Source: Frigidibacter mobilis (GTDB taxonomy: Bacteria > Pseudomonadota > Alphaproteobacteria > Rhodobacterales > Rhodobacteraceae). From it: a stretch of DNA of 64,000 nt. The first letter of the stretch is position 1. Each line of letters starts with the position of its first letter. The stretch covers positions 4,539,001-4,603,000 of the forward strand of contig NZ_CP012661.1 in the NCBI RefSeq assembly GCF_001620265.1, read 5' to 3'. A program made the position numbers and the translations under genes. The notes beneath the pieces were generated by a model, which did not search any database, had not been told where the DNA came from, and saw nothing but the letters and a program-made list of their open reading frames with translations. This document shows, in pieces, positions 47,770 to 58,481 of this stretch.

Positions 47770-48774
47770 TCAGGCGGCCTGCGCCAGGTCGGCCATCGCC
47801 CCCGCCGCGATCTCGAACGAGCGTTTGCGCCTGGCGGGATCATGAATCTGCCCGGTCAGGATCACCTCATCAGGCCGGTGCCGCGCAATCAGCGCCGCCA
47901 GATGGTCCCGCACCGTCTCCGGCCCGCCCACCGCCGTGATCGACAGCGCCTGCTCCACCGCGGGCAGGATATGCCGCGGCAGCACCGCCCCCACATCGGC
48001 CACCGGCCGCGGCAGGGGGCCCGGCTTTCCGGTGCGCAGATTGGCGAAGGCCTGCAGCATCGAGGACCGAAGGTAGGCCCCCTCCGCATCATCCTCGCCC
48101 GCGAAGACATTGATTGCCATCATGAAATGCGGTTTGGCCAGATGCTCTGACGGGCGGAACGTGCGCCGGTAGACATCCGCCGCCTGCTCCAGCGCGGCGG
48201 GGGCGAAATGGCTGGCAAAGGCATAGGGCAGCCCCATATGGGCCGCCAGCTGCGCGCCATACAGCGAGGATCCCAGGATCCAGACCGGCACCCGCGTGCC
48301 CATCCCCGGCACCGCGACGATCGGCGCGCGCGGCTTCGGCCCGGCCATATACCCAATCAGTTCAACGACATCCGCGGGAAACTGGTCCTCTTGCGACATG
48401 CCCCGGCGCAGCGCCTGCATCGTCGCGCCATCGGTCCCTGGCGCCCGCCCCAGCCCCAGGTCGATCCGCCCGGGATAGAGCTCGGCCAGCGTCCCGAACG
48501 CCTCGGCCACCTGCAGCGGCGCGTGGTTCGGCAGCATGATCCCGCCGGCGCCCACGCGAATTTCCTGTGTCGCACCAGCCACATGGCCGATCAGCACCGC
48601 CGTCGCCGCGCTGGCGATGCCGGTCATGTTGTGATGTTCCGCCAGCCAGAAGCGCTTGTATCCAAGCGCCTCGGCATGGATCGCAAGGTCGCGCACATTG
48701 GCCAGCGCCTCTGCCACGGTCGCGCCCTCGGGCACCGGTGCAAGGTCAAGCATCGAATAGGGAATCTGGGTCAT
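47770..48774 (-). CDS. LLM-class flavin-dependent oxidoreductase (luciferase-like)
   Basis: Uses reduced FMN; substrates vary in the family. Seen: [20 protein letters not shown], the [20 protein letters not shown] motif with the conserved His pair, [40 protein letters not shown] and [20 protein letters not shown]. 334 residues, close to the MsnO8/YhbW group. ATG at 48772-48774. It stands alone, converging with the flavoprotein gene. Confidence 0.92.
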   Translation of the reverse strand: MTQIPYSMLDLAPVPEGATVAEALANVRDLAIHAEALGYKRFWLAEHHNMTGIASAATAVLIGHVAGATQEIRVGAGGIMLPNHAPLQVAEAFGTLAELYPGRIDLGLGRAPGTDGATMQALRRGMSQEDQFPADVVELIGYMAGPKPRAPIVAVPGMGTRVPVWILGSSLYGAQLAAHMGLPYAFASHFAPAALEQAADVYRRTFRPSEHLAKPHFMMAINVFAGEDDAEGAYLRSSMLQAFANLRTGKPGPLPRPVADVGAVLPRHILPAVEQALSITAVGGPETVRDHLAALIARHRPDEVILTGQIHDPARRKRSFEIAAGAMADLAQAA

Positions 48775-48826
48775 GGAGGGGATCCTTTCCCCTTCCATGT
48801 AGGGCGCCGCGCCGCGGAAAAAACCC

Positions 48827-49303
48827 TCAGCCGCGCAGCCCGGTCGCCTCCAGCATCCCGCGCCGCTTCGCCTCGTAGTAATACCCGCGCGAATACCAGC
48901 CCACGGCCTTGTCATGGCTGCCATCCGACACCAGCCACGCCCCGCGCAGATATTTCACCGCGTATTTCAGGTTGGTCTCGGGGTTCAGCAGGTCGGAAGG
49001 CTGGCCCCGGAACCCCATCGTCGAGGCGGTCTGCGGCAGGATCTGCATCAGCCCGTAATAGGGGCCATTGCGCGCGCCGGGGTTATAGCTGCTCTCGCGC
49101 TGCACCACCCGGTGCACCAGCGCGGGCGGCACGTCATATTCGCGGGCATAGCGATCCACCAGCGCGATCAGTTCGGGCGAGGCGGCGGCGTAGCTGGGCG
49201 TTGCAAAGCGCGTGACCTCTTCTTGCCTGCTGCCGCAGCCGGCCAGCGCGATCACCAGCGCAGAAAGGCCAGCAAGCGCCACGCGGCGGTTCAGTCCTGA
49301 CAT
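48827..49303 (-). CDS. Lytic transglycosylase-like lipoprotein
   Basis: Cleaves peptidoglycan glycan strands. N-terminal [13 protein letters not shown] is a lipobox (Cys lipidated). The SLT domain shows [20 protein letters not shown] (catalytic Glu in ES), [19 protein letters not shown] and [19 protein letters not shown]. 158 residues. It would act in the periplasm anchored to a membrane. Confidence 0.92.
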   Translation of the reverse strand: MSGLNRRVALAGLSALVIALAGCGSRQEEVTRFATPSYAAASPELIALVDRYAREYDVPPALVHRVVQRESSYNPGARNGPYYGLMQILPQTASTMGFRGQPSDLLNPETNLKYAVKYLRGAWLVSDGSHDKAVGWYSRGYYYEAKRRGMLEATGLRG

Positions 49304-49432
49304 GTCGCGTTTTCCCCTGTCCCCGTGGCCCTTTCCGGGCCTTTCGCGGCGGAGGATAACAGAGCGGAGGGCTTTCGTGAAAGCGGCGGAGTTCTGCCGG
49401 AATGCCGCATCGGCAAAGCACCGCCTATGGCC

Positions 49433-50455
49433 TCAGCGCCGGTTCATCATCGCCAGCCGGATCAGCGCCCGTTCCATCACCGCCATCGCCGGGGCGCGGC
49501 TGGTGGAGCGCAGGGTCAGGTCCGTCTCCACGATGGTGGACAGCGCCTGTTCCAGCCGTTCCATGCCCCAGTTCTGCGCCTGCCGCAGCATCCGGTCGCG
49601 CCGCGGGCCAAAGATCGGCGGGCGCATCCGGGCGATGCCGGCGGCCGGCCCGCCCGGATCGGCGCTGGCGGCGTGCAGGGCGCGGAAATGGCGCAGCGTG
49701 GCGATGCAAAGCGTCACCGGGTTCACGCCCTGCCCCTCCAGCCGCCGCATCATCGGGCCAAGCTCGCCCGCGCGATTTTCGGCAACGATGGCCAGCAGGT
49801 CATCCACCTCGGCCTCGATGGTGGCAGGGGCGCAGGCGGCCACATCCTCGGGGGTCAGCGGCGCCGCGTCGCCATACTTGTAGAGCGCGATCTTCTCGAC
49901 CGTCTGGCGAAAGTCGCCGGGATCGAGGTCCTTCGCCAGCGCCAGCAGGTCGGTCATCGCCTCGCGGTCGATCTCGCCAAGCCCCGACTTGCGCAGGGTT
50001 TCCTCGATCTCCTCGCGGCTTGGCGGGTCGTCGTAGATGCCGATGGCATAGGCATTGGCGTGGTCTTCAAAGATCTTGCGCAGCGCCGAGCGGGCCGTCA
50101 GGTTGCCGGCCGTCACCACGATGGCGGCATCGCCTGGGCGCCAGTCGGCCATTGCGGCCTGAACCACCGGGGCCAGCCCGTCGCTGGCATCCTCCAGGAA
50201 GGCCACCCGCGGGCCGGGGAAAAACCCCTGCGCCTTCACCGCATCCTGCAGCGCGGCCGGGTCGCGGCGCAGATCGCCCGCCGGGATCCGCGCCAGCCGC
50301 ATCTCGGCTTCGCCCTCGGGCCCGACCAGCGCGGCGATCACCTCTTGCCGGCGCAGCGCCACCCGCATCCCGTCGGCGCCAAAGATCAGCAGACCCGCTC
50401 GCGCCGGATCCGGCCGCGCGAAATACCGCACCGCCGCCGTGCCGGACAGTTTCAC
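49433..50455 (-). CDS. holA: DNA polymerase III subunit delta
   Basis: Opens the sliding clamp within the clamp loader. Seen: YFARPDPARAGLLIFGADGM at the start, RIPAGDLRRDPAALQDAVKA, RVAFLEDASDGLAPVVQAAM, EALKRKFEDHANAYAIG-like helix (reads ALRKIFEDHANAYAIGIYDD) and the LTPEDVAACAPATIEAEVDD lid region. 340 residues. It overlaps lptE by four bases, completing the leuS-lptE-holA operon. Confidence 0.92.
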   Translation of the reverse strand: MKLSGTAAVRYFARPDPARAGLLIFGADGMRVALRRQEVIAALVGPEGEAEMRLARIPAGDLRRDPAALQDAVKAQGFFPGPRVAFLEDASDGLAPVVQAAMADWRPGDAAIVVTAGNLTARSALRKIFEDHANAYAIGIYDDPPSREEIEETLRKSGLGEIDREAMTDLLALAKDLDPGDFRQTVEKIALYKYGDAAPLTPEDVAACAPATIEAEVDDLLAIVAENRAGELGPMMRRLEGQGVNPVTLCIATLRHFRALHAASADPGGPAAGIARMRPPIFGPRRDRMLRQAQNWGMERLEQALSTIVETDLTLRSTSRAPAMAVMERALIRLAMMNRR

Positions 50456-50961
50456 GGCACGTTCCAGCCTGCGGAAGAGGCGATCAGCTCGTTGACGATC
50501 TGGTCGGCCAGCAGCCGCATCAGCCGCTCATGGGCGTTCTGCTCGGCGGTGACCGTCGCCACGGTCGAGCCGGAGGCGGAATAGGACACGAAGGTGGTGA
50601 CATCGCCCTGCGCCAGCGGTGTGCCGGACGCTGCATCGCGCAGCAGATAGGTCGCCGTGCCGTCGATATTGTAGCGCGTGGTGGAGTTGTCGGGGGTGAT
50701 TCCCAGCCCCTTGCTGCGGGTGGTGATGCCATAGCTCAGCCGGAAGGCCACGTTCTGCGGCCGGCCCAGCCGCTCTTCCAGCCGCTCGACCAGATCGAAG
50801 GCGTTCTTGTCGGTCGGGTCGTCGATGCGCACCCGGTTCAGCAATTCCTGCGCCGGGCCTCCGCTGCCATAGACCGGCGCAAAGCCGCAGGCGGCCAGCA
50901 GGGCCGGGGCCAGCAGCGCCAGAAAGGCGCGGCGGCCGGATGATGGGTCAGATGACGACAT
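50452..50961 (-). CDS. lptE: LPS assembly lipoprotein LptE
   Basis: Outer-membrane lipoprotein that plugs LptD during LPS insertion. [20 protein letters not shown] has a lipobox with the Cys followed by GFAPVYG, the hallmark GF-x-P-Y of LptE. Later [20 protein letters not shown] and [19 protein letters not shown] fit. 169 residues. It overlaps the leuS end by 14 bases. Confidence 0.93.
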   Translation of the reverse strand: MSSSDPSSGRRAFLALLAPALLAACGFAPVYGSGGPAQELLNRVRIDDPTDKNAFDLVERLEERLGRPQNVAFRLSYGITTRSKGLGITPDNSTTRYNIDGTATYLLRDAASGTPLAQGDVTTFVSYSASGSTVATVTAEQNAHERLMRLLADQIVNELIASSAGWNVP

Positions 50962-53497
50962 TGACGATGCGCCCCGGAACGACGATCAGCTTCTTCACCG
51001 GCTGCCCGGCCAGAAACCTGACCACATCATCCTCTGCCAGCACCAGCTTTTCAACCTCTGACGCGGACATGTCGCGCGGCACGGTGATTTCCGCCCGCCG
51101 CTTGCCGTTGATCTGGATCGGCAGCGTCACCGTGTCTTCGACCAGCATCGCGGGGTCTGCTACGGGCCAGCGGGCGCGGGCCACCAGCCCCTCGCCGCCC
51201 AGCATCGACCAGATCTCTTCGGCCAGATGCGGCACCATCGGCGACAAGAGCTGCGCCATCACCCCCATCGCCTCGCGCTTGGCGGCAGCGCCCGCCTGCG
51301 ATTTCGACAGGGTGTTGGCAAAGCCATAGAGCTTGGCGACCGAGGTGTTGAAGGCAAAACCCTCGATCCCCGCCGTCACATCGGCAATCGCCCGGTGGGT
51401 GGCGCGGATCAGCGCCGCATCCTCGGCGGCATTCTCGGGCGCGGTAGAACCGGCGATGTCATCCGCCAGCCGCCAGACCCGGCCCAAGAAACGGAAGGCC
51501 GCATCGGCACCAGAGGCCGTCCATTCCACATCCCGCTCCGGCGGGCTGTCCGACATCACGAACCAGCGCGCGGTATCGGCGCCGAAGGCGGTGATGATGT
51601 TTACCGGATCGACGACGTTCTTCTTGGATTTGGACATCTTGGCCGAGGGGATGATCTCTACCGGCTCGCCCGTCGCCTTGACCGTCCCGCCCTCGACATC
51701 CTCTGGCAGGTGATAGACCGGGCGGCCCGCCGCATCGCGGGTCATGTAGATCTCATGCGTCACCATGCCCTGCGTGAACAGCGCATTGAACGGCTCGATG
51801 GCCTTGGCCGGCAGGTGGCCGGTCGCGTGCATCGCCCGGGCGAAGAAGCGCGAGTAGAGCAGGTGCAGGATCGCGTGCTCGATGCCGCCGATATACTGGT
51901 CGACGTTCATCCAGTAATCCGCATCCTCGGCCACCGTCGGCGTGGTCGCACGCGGCGCGGTGAAGCGGGCGTAATACCAGCTCGAATCCACGAAGGTATC
52001 CATCGTGTCGGTCTCGCGCCGGGCCTCGCCGTCGCAAGTCGGGCAGGTGGCGCGGGTCCAGGTCGGGTGCCGGTCCAGCGGGTTGCCGGGCTTGTCGAAG
52101 CTGACATCCTCGGGCAGCGTGATCGGCAGGTTTTCCTTCTTCTCGGGCACCACGCCGCATTTGGCGCAATGCACCACCGGGATCGGGCAACCCCAGTAGC
52201 GCTGCCGCGACAGGCCCCAGTCGCGCAGCCGGTAGTTGGTCACGCCGCGGCCGACGCCATTCGCCTCGCAGAACTCGATGGCGGCATTCACCGCCGCCTC
52301 GCCGGTCTGCACGGCCTCTCCGGCGAAGCCGCGGACATATTCCACCTTCTCGGATTTCAGCGGCACGAAGGCCTCGGCCAGCGGCGCCTCCCCGGCGCCC
52401 TCGGGCACGAAGACCGGCGGGATCGGCAGGCCATACTTGCTGGCGAACTCGAAATCGCGCGCGTCATGCGCCGGGCAGCCAAAGATCGCGCCGGTGCCGT
52501 AGTCCATCAGCACGAAGTTGGCGATGTAGACCGGCAGCTCCCACGCGGTATCGAACGGGTGCCGCACCTTGATGCCGGTATCGAGCCCGCGCTTCTCGGC
52601 CTTCTCCAGCGCCTCCTCCGACGTGCCGATGCGCCGGCACTCCGCCACGAACGCTGCCACCGCCGGGTCGCGCCGCTCCAGATGTTTCGCCAGCGGATGA
52701 TCGGGGCTGATCGCGGCAAAGCTCGCGCCCATCAGCGTGTCGGGGCGTGTGGTATAGACCTCCAGCCGGTCGAACCCTTCCGGCGCCTCCACGGTCGAGA
52801 ACGCGAATTGCAGCCCGCGGGACTTGCCGATCCAGTTGGCCTGCATCAGCCGCACCTTCTCGGGCCAGTTCTCCAGCCCGTCCAGCGCCTCCAAGAGCTC
52901 GCCGGCGAAGTCCGAGATGCGGAAGAACCACTGCGTCAGCTCCTTGCGCTCCACCAGCGCGCCAGACCGCCAGCCACGCCCGTCGATCACCTGCTCGTTC
53001 GCCAGCACGGTCATGTCGACCGGGTCCCAGTTCACCTGCGCCGACTTGCGGTAGACCAGCCCCTTGTCCAGCATGTCGATGAACATCGCCTGCTGCTGGC
53101 CATAGTATTCCGGGTCGCAGGTAGCGAACTCGCGGCTCCAGTCGATGGACAGCCCCAGCGGCTTCATCTGCGCGCGCATGTCGGCGATATTGCCATAGGT
53201 CCAGTCGCGCGGATGCCCGCCGCGCTCGATGGCCGCATTTTCCGCCGGCATCCCGAAGGCATCCCAGCCCATCGGGTGCAGCACCGAGAACCCGCAGCTG
53301 GCCTTGTAGCGCGCGATCACGTCGCCCATCGTGTAGTTGCGCACATGGCCCATGTGGATGCGCCCCGACGGGTAGGGGAACATCTCCAGCACGTAATACT
53401 TGGGCTTGGCCGGATCGCGCCGCGCGGTGAACACCCCGGCCTCGTCCCAGGCGCCCTGCCATTTCGGTTCGGTAACGGCGGGATCATAGCGCGACAT
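50948..53497 (-). CDS. leuS: Leucyl-tRNA synthetase
   Basis: Class I synthetase of 849 residues. HIGH motif as [20 protein letters not shown]1 editing domain including [20 protein letters not shown] and [20 protein letters not shown], zinc-binding cysteines in CAKCGVV and CPTCDGEA, and the KMSKS loop [13 protein letters not shown]. Anticodon-binding and C-terminal domains follow. Starts 86 bases after the DUF3576 stop. Confidence 0.98.
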   Translation of the reverse strand: MSRYDPAVTEPKWQGAWDEAGVFTARRDPAKPKYYVLEMFPYPSGRIHMGHVRNYTMGDVIARYKASCGFSVLHPMGWDAFGMPAENAAIERGGHPRDWTYGNIADMRAQMKPLGLSIDWSREFATCDPEYYGQQQAMFIDMLDKGLVYRKSAQVNWDPVDMTVLANEQVIDGRGWRSGALVERKELTQWFFRISDFAGELLEALDGLENWPEKVRLMQANWIGKSRGLQFAFSTVEAPEGFDRLEVYTTRPDTLMGASFAAISPDHPLAKHLERRDPAVAAFVAECRRIGTSEEALEKAEKRGLDTGIKVRHPFDTAWELPVYIANFVLMDYGTGAIFGCPAHDARDFEFASKYGLPIPPVFVPEGAGEAPLAEAFVPLKSEKVEYVRGFAGEAVQTGEAAVNAAIEFCEANGVGRGVTNYRLRDWGLSRQRYWGCPIPVVHCAKCGVVPEKKENLPITLPEDVSFDKPGNPLDRHPTWTRATCPTCDGEARRETDTMDTFVDSSWYYARFTAPRATTPTVAEDADYWMNVDQYIGGIEHAILHLLYSRFFARAMHATGHLPAKAIEPFNALFTQGMVTHEIYMTRDAAGRPVYHLPEDVEGGTVKATGEPVEIIPSAKMSKSKKNVVDPVNIITAFGADTARWFVMSDSPPERDVEWTASGADAAFRFLGRVWRLADDIAGSTAPENAAEDAALIRATHRAIADVTAGIEGFAFNTSVAKLYGFANTLSKSQAGAAAKREAMGVMAQLLSPMVPHLAEEIWSMLGGEGLVARARWPVADPAMLVEDTVTLPIQINGKRRAEITVPRDMSASEVEKLVLAEDDVVRFLAGQPVKKLIVVPGRIVNVVI

Positions 53498-53583
53498 TGT
53501 GGGGTAGTCCTTCCATGCGAACGCCGGGCGAAGCGGCCCGGCGTTTATACTCTGCGGCGCAGAGGAATCCAGATGCTGCGGCC

Positions 53584-54096
53584 TCAGAGCTTGCTGTCGC
53601 GGATCCGCAGCTGGCGGGCGCGGGTCAGGATCGCATCCTCGACCGCGCGCACCGTATCGGCAGACACCGGCCCGCCCGAGGTTTCCATCGCCAGCTTCAG
53701 GCTGCGCGCATCCAGCGCCGGGTCCTGCACATAGACGGTGGCGCGATACGCACGCCCGCCGCCCGGAGGCGTGCCATAGCCGGTTACGATCACGCCCGAG
53801 AACGGATCGACCGACTGGATCGGCAGGAAGTTCAGCACTTCAAGGCTCGCCTGCCACAGATACTTGTTCACGCCGACGGTGACGTTCGGGTTCGCATTGT
53901 CGTTGAACAGATCGAACAGCGATGACCGGCTGCTGCGGATCTCGTCCTCGGTGTCATAATCCACCAGCGCGTCCAGATCGCTGCGCTGCTGCGTGTTCGA
54001 CTCGCGCGTGCCAAGCAGCCCGCCCGATCCGCAGGCGGTCAGCGTTGCAAGAAGGGCGGCGATCAGGCCGGCGCGCAGGCTGCGTTGGACGAGCAT
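53584..54096 (-). CDS. DUF3576 domain-containing lipoprotein
   Basis: 170 residues. The N-terminus [20 protein letters not shown] is a lipobox. The core reads [40 protein letters not shown] and [20 protein letters not shown], matching DUF3576 proteins of alphaproteobacteria, which commonly sit just upstream of leuS and are thought to be envelope proteins. Function unknown. Confidence 0.88.
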   Translation of the reverse strand: MLVQRSLRAGLIAALLATLTACGSGGLLGTRESNTQQRSDLDALVDYDTEDEIRSSRSSLFDLFNDNANPNVTVGVNKYLWQASLEVLNFLPIQSVDPFSGVIVTGYGTPPGGGRAYRATVYVQDPALDARSLKLAMETSGGPVSADTVRAVEDAILTRARQLRIRDSKL

Positions 54097-54381
54097 GTTG
54101 AGAAGAGCCCCCGTACATCTTTCCCCGTTGTCTAGCTGAAGCCCCCGGGGGCGACAAGGTTTTTCCCGGCGATGGCCCCCATGCCCTTGCCGGGCGGCGG
54201 GCCATGCACCGGCCGCAAGGCCTCCCCGCGGTCACTGTGGCAAGACTGCACCACGCCCCCCGCCTTTCCGGTGCCGCGGCCCGTTTCCGTTGCAATGAGG
54301 CAGGTGAAGGGCGAAACAAGGGCATACCCAACTCGGATTCCCCTGAGATGGGCACACCTTTTGAGACAACGAGGGAAAACT
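54097..54381. other. Intergenic region upstream of the porin gene
   Basis: 285 bases between divergent genes. It contains the perfect palindrome GCCCCCGGGGGC at 54141-54152 and an AT-richer patch before the porin ATG. Porin genes of this family are usually highly expressed, so a strong promoter is expected here, but I cannot place -35/-10 boxes with confidence. Confidence 0.4.
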
Positions 54382-55368
54382 ATGAAAAAGCTTCTTCTTG
54401 CTTCGACCGCCCTGATCGGCTTCGCTGGCGTTGCCGCCGCTGAAGTTGCGATCGAAGGCACCGCGGAAATGGGCTTCACCGGTGGTGACCTGAAAGAAAC
54501 CCAGTTCCACAACAGCTACACCATCAACTTCAAGATGTCCGGCGAGACCGACACTGGCCTGTCCTTCGGCGCGACCTACCGTCTTGACGCCGATGGCTCC
54601 TCGGAAGAGAACCAGAACCCGGTTGGCGACAACGGCACCGTCTGGATCTCGGGCGCGTTCGGCAAGCTGACCCTCGGTGACACCGATGGCGCGCTCGACT
54701 GGGCCCTGACCGAAACTGCGATGGGCACCGCCATCACCGACGAAGGCACCACCCACGTTGGCTACTCGGGCAACGGCGACAACTACTACGACGACCAGGT
54801 CCTGCGCTACGAATACGCCTTCGGCGATTTCGGCGTGGCTCTGTCGGTCGAGCAGGATGACGGCAATTCTGCCACCAGCACTGGCGATGGCGATCCGATG
54901 ATCGGCCTCGGCGGCAAATACAAAGCCGAACTCGGCGGCGTGGACCTCAGCTTCGGTCTTGGCTACCAGACTGGTGATACCCTGCGTTATGCGTTCCAAG
55001 GGGTCAACTTCCTGGATGCCATCGGCGTGCAATACGTCTCGGTCGACGTTCTGGGTGTCAGCGCCAAAGCGGCGATGGACAACGGCTTCTCGGCCGTCGT
55101 GAACTACGTGACCTACGACTACGGCTCGAGCGTTCCGGATCTGGAGCACTACGGTCTTGGCCTTGGCTACGAAATGGGCGCTCTGCTGGTTCACGCGAAC
55201 TGGGGCAAGTGGGAAATCGAAGATTTCGACAGCTTCGACTCGTTCGGCCTGATCGCCAACTACGACCTGGGCGGCGGCGCCATTCTGGCCGCTGGTTACG
55301 CCTCGGACGTGTCGACCGACGACGGCGACCAGGACCAGTTCTCGCTGGGTCTGTCGCTCTCGTTCTGA
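54382..55368 (+). CDS. Outer-membrane porin (Rhodobacter type)
   Basis: A 328-residue trimeric beta-barrel for passive uptake of small solutes. Signal peptide LLLASTALIGFAGVAAAEVA. The mature protein alternates amphipathic strands with acidic loops, starts EVAIEGTAEMGFTGG and ends with the C-terminal aromatic strand FSLGLSLSF (terminal Phe needed for BAM assembly). Acidic loop 3 region EENQNPVGDNGTVWISGAFG. CGAGGG precedes the ATG. Codon use (GTT, GGC, AAC) looks like a highly expressed gene. Confidence 0.94.
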   Translation: MKKLLLASTALIGFAGVAAAEVAIEGTAEMGFTGGDLKETQFHNSYTINFKMSGETDTGLSFGATYRLDADGSSEENQNPVGDNGTVWISGAFGKLTLGDTDGALDWALTETAMGTAITDEGTTHVGYSGNGDNYYDDQVLRYEYAFGDFGVALSVEQDDGNSATSTGDGDPMIGLGGKYKAELGGVDLSFGLGYQTGDTLRYAFQGVNFLDAIGVQYVSVDVLGVSAKAAMDNGFSAVVNYVTYDYGSSVPDLEHYGLGLGYEMGALLVHANWGKWEIEDFDSFDSFGLIANYDLGGGAILAAGYASDVSTDDGDQDQFSLGLSLSF

Positions 55369-55393
55369 TCCCACGGATCACGACGGTATCTGG

Positions 55394-55425
55394 AAGAGCG
55401 GGCCTTGTGCCCGCTCTTTCTTTTT
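55394..55425 (+). terminator. Rho-independent terminator after the porin gene
   Basis: 10-bp perfect stem AAGAGCGGGC / GCCCGCTCTT with loop CTTGT, followed by TCTTTTT. Confidence 0.92.
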
Positions 55426-55519
55426 GCGCGCTCGGCGCCCGCCGGGCCGCTCCCTCGACAGTCCCGGCACCCGCCGTTATGGTCCGGCCCGAACCTCGGG
55501 CATTTGGATTGCGGCAGAC

Positions 55520-57691
55520 ATGGCGAACCTCAGCGAAGCGCAACTGAAGCAGCTTTACGATCAGGCGATGAAGCTGCAGGCCGCCAGACGGCATGAAGAG
55601 GCGCTGGCCTGCTACGAGCAGATGATCGCCGCCAATCCCCGCATCGCCGAAGTGCATTATCAGGTGGCCCTGATCTTCACCGAGGCCGGCAGACCCGCCC
55701 GCGCGCTGCCGCATCTGCAGGCCGCCGCCGCACTGCGCCCCGCCGAGCCGGCGATCTGGCGGCTTTGGGCCGCTGCCGTGGCGCTGATCGCCGAGCCGGA
55801 GGGCGAGGCAACCTTCCTCGCCGCGCTCAAGCGCTCGACCCTGCCGCCCGCCGTGAAGCTGCGCCTGCAGGACCGCTTCACCCCCGGCCATAAATATGTG
55901 CCGGATGTCCCGCCTGCCCTGCGCGCCGAAGTGCGCAAGGTGATGCCGCTGATGCAGGCCGGCCGCTTTGCCGAGGCAGAGCTTCTGGCCGCGTCGCTGC
56001 TCTCGCGCCATCCCCGCTCAGCCGCCGCCGCGAACCTTCTGGCAACCGCGCAGGCCAGGCAGGGCAAGATCGCTGCTGCGGTGGCCGCCTACGGCAAGGC
56101 CGCGGCGCTGGACCCCGAAGATGCCGAGCCGCTGAACAACCTTGGTCAGGTGCTGATGGAGGCCGGACGCCTGACCGAGGCGCTCGAGGCGTTCCGCGGC
56201 GCGGTGATCGCCGCCCCCTGCATGGGGCCGGCACTGGTGAATCTGGCCAAGGCGATGCAGCGCAGCGGCAAGTGCGCCGCGGCCCTGCCCTATGCAGAGC
56301 GGGCGGCACGGCTTGACCCGAACGACCCGGTGCCGCTGGTCACGCTGGGTAACCTTCACACGCTGATGCGCGACTTCGACACCGCGGAATCGGCGCTGCG
56401 CCGGGCGCTGGCGCTGGCGCCCGCGCGGCCCGATGCGCTGGCCCTGATGGGGCAGGCCCTGTCGCGCCTTGGCCGCGATGACGAGGCGATGCAGCATTAT
56501 GACCGGGCGCTGGCGCTGCTGCCGGATCTGCCGCTGGCGATCAGCGGCAAGGCCGGTCTGCTGCAAACCCTTGGCCGGTTCGATGAGGCCGAGCCCTGGT
56601 TCCGCCGCGCCTTCGCCCTCGATCCGGCGAATGGCGAGCCCTACAGCACCTTCCTTGTCTCGCACAAGGTCAGGCCCGGCGACCCTATCCTGGACGAGAT
56701 GATCGCCCGCTTCGACGATCCGAAGACCAGCGATGCAAGCCGCATCAGCTTTGGCTTCGCCATCGCCAAGGCGCTGGAGGATCTGAAGGACCATGACCGG
56801 GTGTTCCCCTACCTGCGCGCCGCGAACGACCTGACCCGCAAGGCGCATCCCTATGACATCAAGCTGCGCCACAAACGCGTGGCCCAGCTCTTGCGCAGCA
56901 TGGACAGCCGCGACTGGCCGGGCGCCCCGGTCCCCGGCACCAGCGATGCCGCGCCGATCTTCGTGACCGGGATGCCGCGCTCGGGCACCACGCTGGTGGA
57001 ACAGATCATCGCCAGCCATTCCACCGTCACCGGCGCGGGCGAGGTCAACATCCTGGCCGACATGGCCGCGAAGCTGCTGTTCCCGGGCCGCGAGGCGCTT
57101 GCGGCGGCGGATCTTCCGCCGGATGCCATTGCCGGGCTGGGTGCGGATTACCTTGCCGCGCTGCACCAGCGCCACCCCGAGGCCGAGCGCCTTACCGACA
57201 AGTCGATCCAGAGCTACATGTATATCGGCCTGATAAAGCTGGCGCTGCCGAAGGCCCGCATCGTGGTGGTGCGGCGCGACCCGCGCGACAATCTGCTGTC
57301 GATCTACAAGAACAAGTTCACCGACGGCACCCACCTCTATTCCAACAACCTGCGCGACCTGGGCGAATATTACCGCAGCTTCCACGAGGTCATCGAATTC
57401 TGGCGCGCCCGTGTGCCGGACTGGTTCTACGAGGTTCAGTACGAAAATCTGGTGGCGAACCCCGAGGCCGAGACCCGCAAGCTGATCGCCGCCTGCGGGC
57501 TGGACTGGGAAGATGCCTGCCTGGCCTCGCACCGGAACACCCGCAAGGTCGATACGCTGTCGGTGTTCCAGGTGCGCCAGCCGATCAGCAAATCGTCGCT
57601 GAATGCCTGGCAGCGCTACGAGGCGCATCTGGGCGAGATGTTCGAGGCCCTGGGCGACCTGCTGCCGGAGGATGGCAATGCCCCTGCCTGA
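55520..57691 (+). CDS. TPR-sulfotransferase fusion protein
   Basis: 723 residues. The first 400 or so are tandem TPRs (ALACYEQMIAANPRIAEVHY, then AYGKAAALDPEDAEPLNNLG and ALALAPARPDALALMGQALS). The C-terminal domain is a sulfotransferase: PIFVTGMPRSGTTLVEQII is the PAPS phosphate loop, VVVRRDPRDNLLSIYKNKF the 3'-phosphate site and WFYEVQYENLVANPEAETRK a conserved later segment. Such fusions are common in Rhodobacteraceae and Rhizobiales; substrates (polysaccharide or protein Tyr) are unknown. The ATG at 55520 is chosen because upstream codons are not TPR-like. Confidence 0.9.
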   Translation: MANLSEAQLKQLYDQAMKLQAARRHEEALACYEQMIAANPRIAEVHYQVALIFTEAGRPARALPHLQAAAALRPAEPAIWRLWAAAVALIAEPEGEATFLAALKRSTLPPAVKLRLQDRFTPGHKYVPDVPPALRAEVRKVMPLMQAGRFAEAELLAASLLSRHPRSAAAANLLATAQARQGKIAAAVAAYGKAAALDPEDAEPLNNLGQVLMEAGRLTEALEAFRGAVIAAPCMGPALVNLAKAMQRSGKCAAALPYAERAARLDPNDPVPLVTLGNLHTLMRDFDTAESALRRALALAPARPDALALMGQALSRLGRDDEAMQHYDRALALLPDLPLAISGKAGLLQTLGRFDEAEPWFRRAFALDPANGEPYSTFLVSHKVRPGDPILDEMIARFDDPKTSDASRISFGFAIAKALEDLKDHDRVFPYLRAANDLTRKAHPYDIKLRHKRVAQLLRSMDSRDWPGAPVPGTSDAAPIFVTGMPRSGTTLVEQIIASHSTVTGAGEVNILADMAAKLLFPGREALAAADLPPDAIAGLGADYLAALHQRHPEAERLTDKSIQSYMYIGLIKLALPKARIVVVRRDPRDNLLSIYKNKFTDGTHLYSNNLRDLGEYYRSFHEVIEFWRARVPDWFYEVQYENLVANPEAETRKLIAACGLDWEDACLASHRNTRKVDTLSVFQVRQPISKSSLNAWQRYEAHLGEMFEALGDLLPEDGNAPA

Positions 57692-58340
57692 CATCCGCGC
57701 CCGCATCGCCGCCGCCGAACTGGCCGCCGGCCGCGCCCCCGGCTCGGTGCAGCTGATCGCCGTGTCCAAGCTGCAGCCGGCAGAGCGGGTGCGGGGGGTG
57801 CTGGACGAGGGCCAGCGCCTGTTCGGCGAGAATTACGTGCAGGAGGCGGCCCACAAATGGCCCGCCTGGCGCGAGGCCTATCCGGGGACTGAGGTCCACA
57901 TGATCGGCCCGCTGCAGACCAACAAGGCCAAACAGGCGGTGGAACTGTTCGAGTGCATCCACACGCTCGACCGACCCAGTCTGGCGGAACGGCTGGCGCG
58001 GATGGCACAGGCCCGCGGTGTCAGCCCGGCGATGTTCGTGCAGGTCAATACCGGGGCAGAGCCGCAGAAGGCCGGCATCGTGCCGGACATGGCCGATGAT
58101 TTCATCGCCGCCTGCAAGATGATGGACCTGCCGCTGGCCGGCGTGATGTGCATCCCCCCCGATGACCAGGACCCCACCCCGCATTTCGCGCTGCTGCGCG
58201 AGATCGGCGCGCGCAACGGCCTGACCGGCCTGTCGATGGGAATGAGCAGCGATTTCGAGATCGCCATCGCCCACGGCGCCACCCATATCCGCGTCGGCAG
58301 CGCCATCTTCGGCGACCGCGCGCCGCGGCCGGCGCCGTAG
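57678..58340 (+). CDS. YggS family PLP homeostasis protein
   Basis: 220 residues binding pyridoxal 5'-phosphate. Seen: IAVSKLQPAERVRGVLDEGQ (PLP Lys), FGENYVQEA, HMIGPLQTNKAKQAV, FVQVNTGAEPQKAGIVPDMA, LSMGMSSDFEIAIAHGATHI and VRVGSAIFG-type end (reads IRVGSAIFGDR). Start ATG at 57678 is placed six bases after GGAGG, overlapping the sulfotransferase end by 14 bases. Confidence 0.94.
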   Translation: MPLPDIRARIAAAELAAGRAPGSVQLIAVSKLQPAERVRGVLDEGQRLFGENYVQEAAHKWPAWREAYPGTEVHMIGPLQTNKAKQAVELFECIHTLDRPSLAERLARMAQARGVSPAMFVQVNTGAEPQKAGIVPDMADDFIAACKMMDLPLAGVMCIPPDDQDPTPHFALLREIGARNGLTGLSMGMSSDFEIAIAHGATHIRVGSAIFGDRAPRPAP

Positions 58341-58360
58341 CGGGGGTTTCACACCCCCGC
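58340..58360 (+). terminator. GC-rich hairpin after yggS
   Basis: Stem GCGGGGGT / ACCCCCGC with loop TTCAC, overlapping the yggS stop. There is no T tract, so it is a weak terminator candidate on its own. Confidence 0.5.
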
Positions 58361-58368
58361 ACCCCCGT

Positions 58369-58433
58369 GGGATATTTGGAACAAGGCAAAGGGGGCAGGC
58401 TGCCCATGCCCTTTGCCTTGTGGAAAATATCCC
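58369..58433. repeat. Long imperfect inverted repeat with GGGATATTT ends
   Basis: Arms at about 58369-58394 and 58409-58433 (GGGATATTT...CAAGGCAAAGGG against CCCTTTGCCTTG...AAATATCCC), enclosing a short loop. It sits between the converging yggS and YkuD genes and can fold on either strand, so it probably terminates both. Related to the element at 25557-25594. Confidence 0.65.
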
Positions 58434-58481
58434 GGGGGGAGGCCGCAAGGCCGTGGGGGGGCAGCGCCCCCCTGCCACGCC

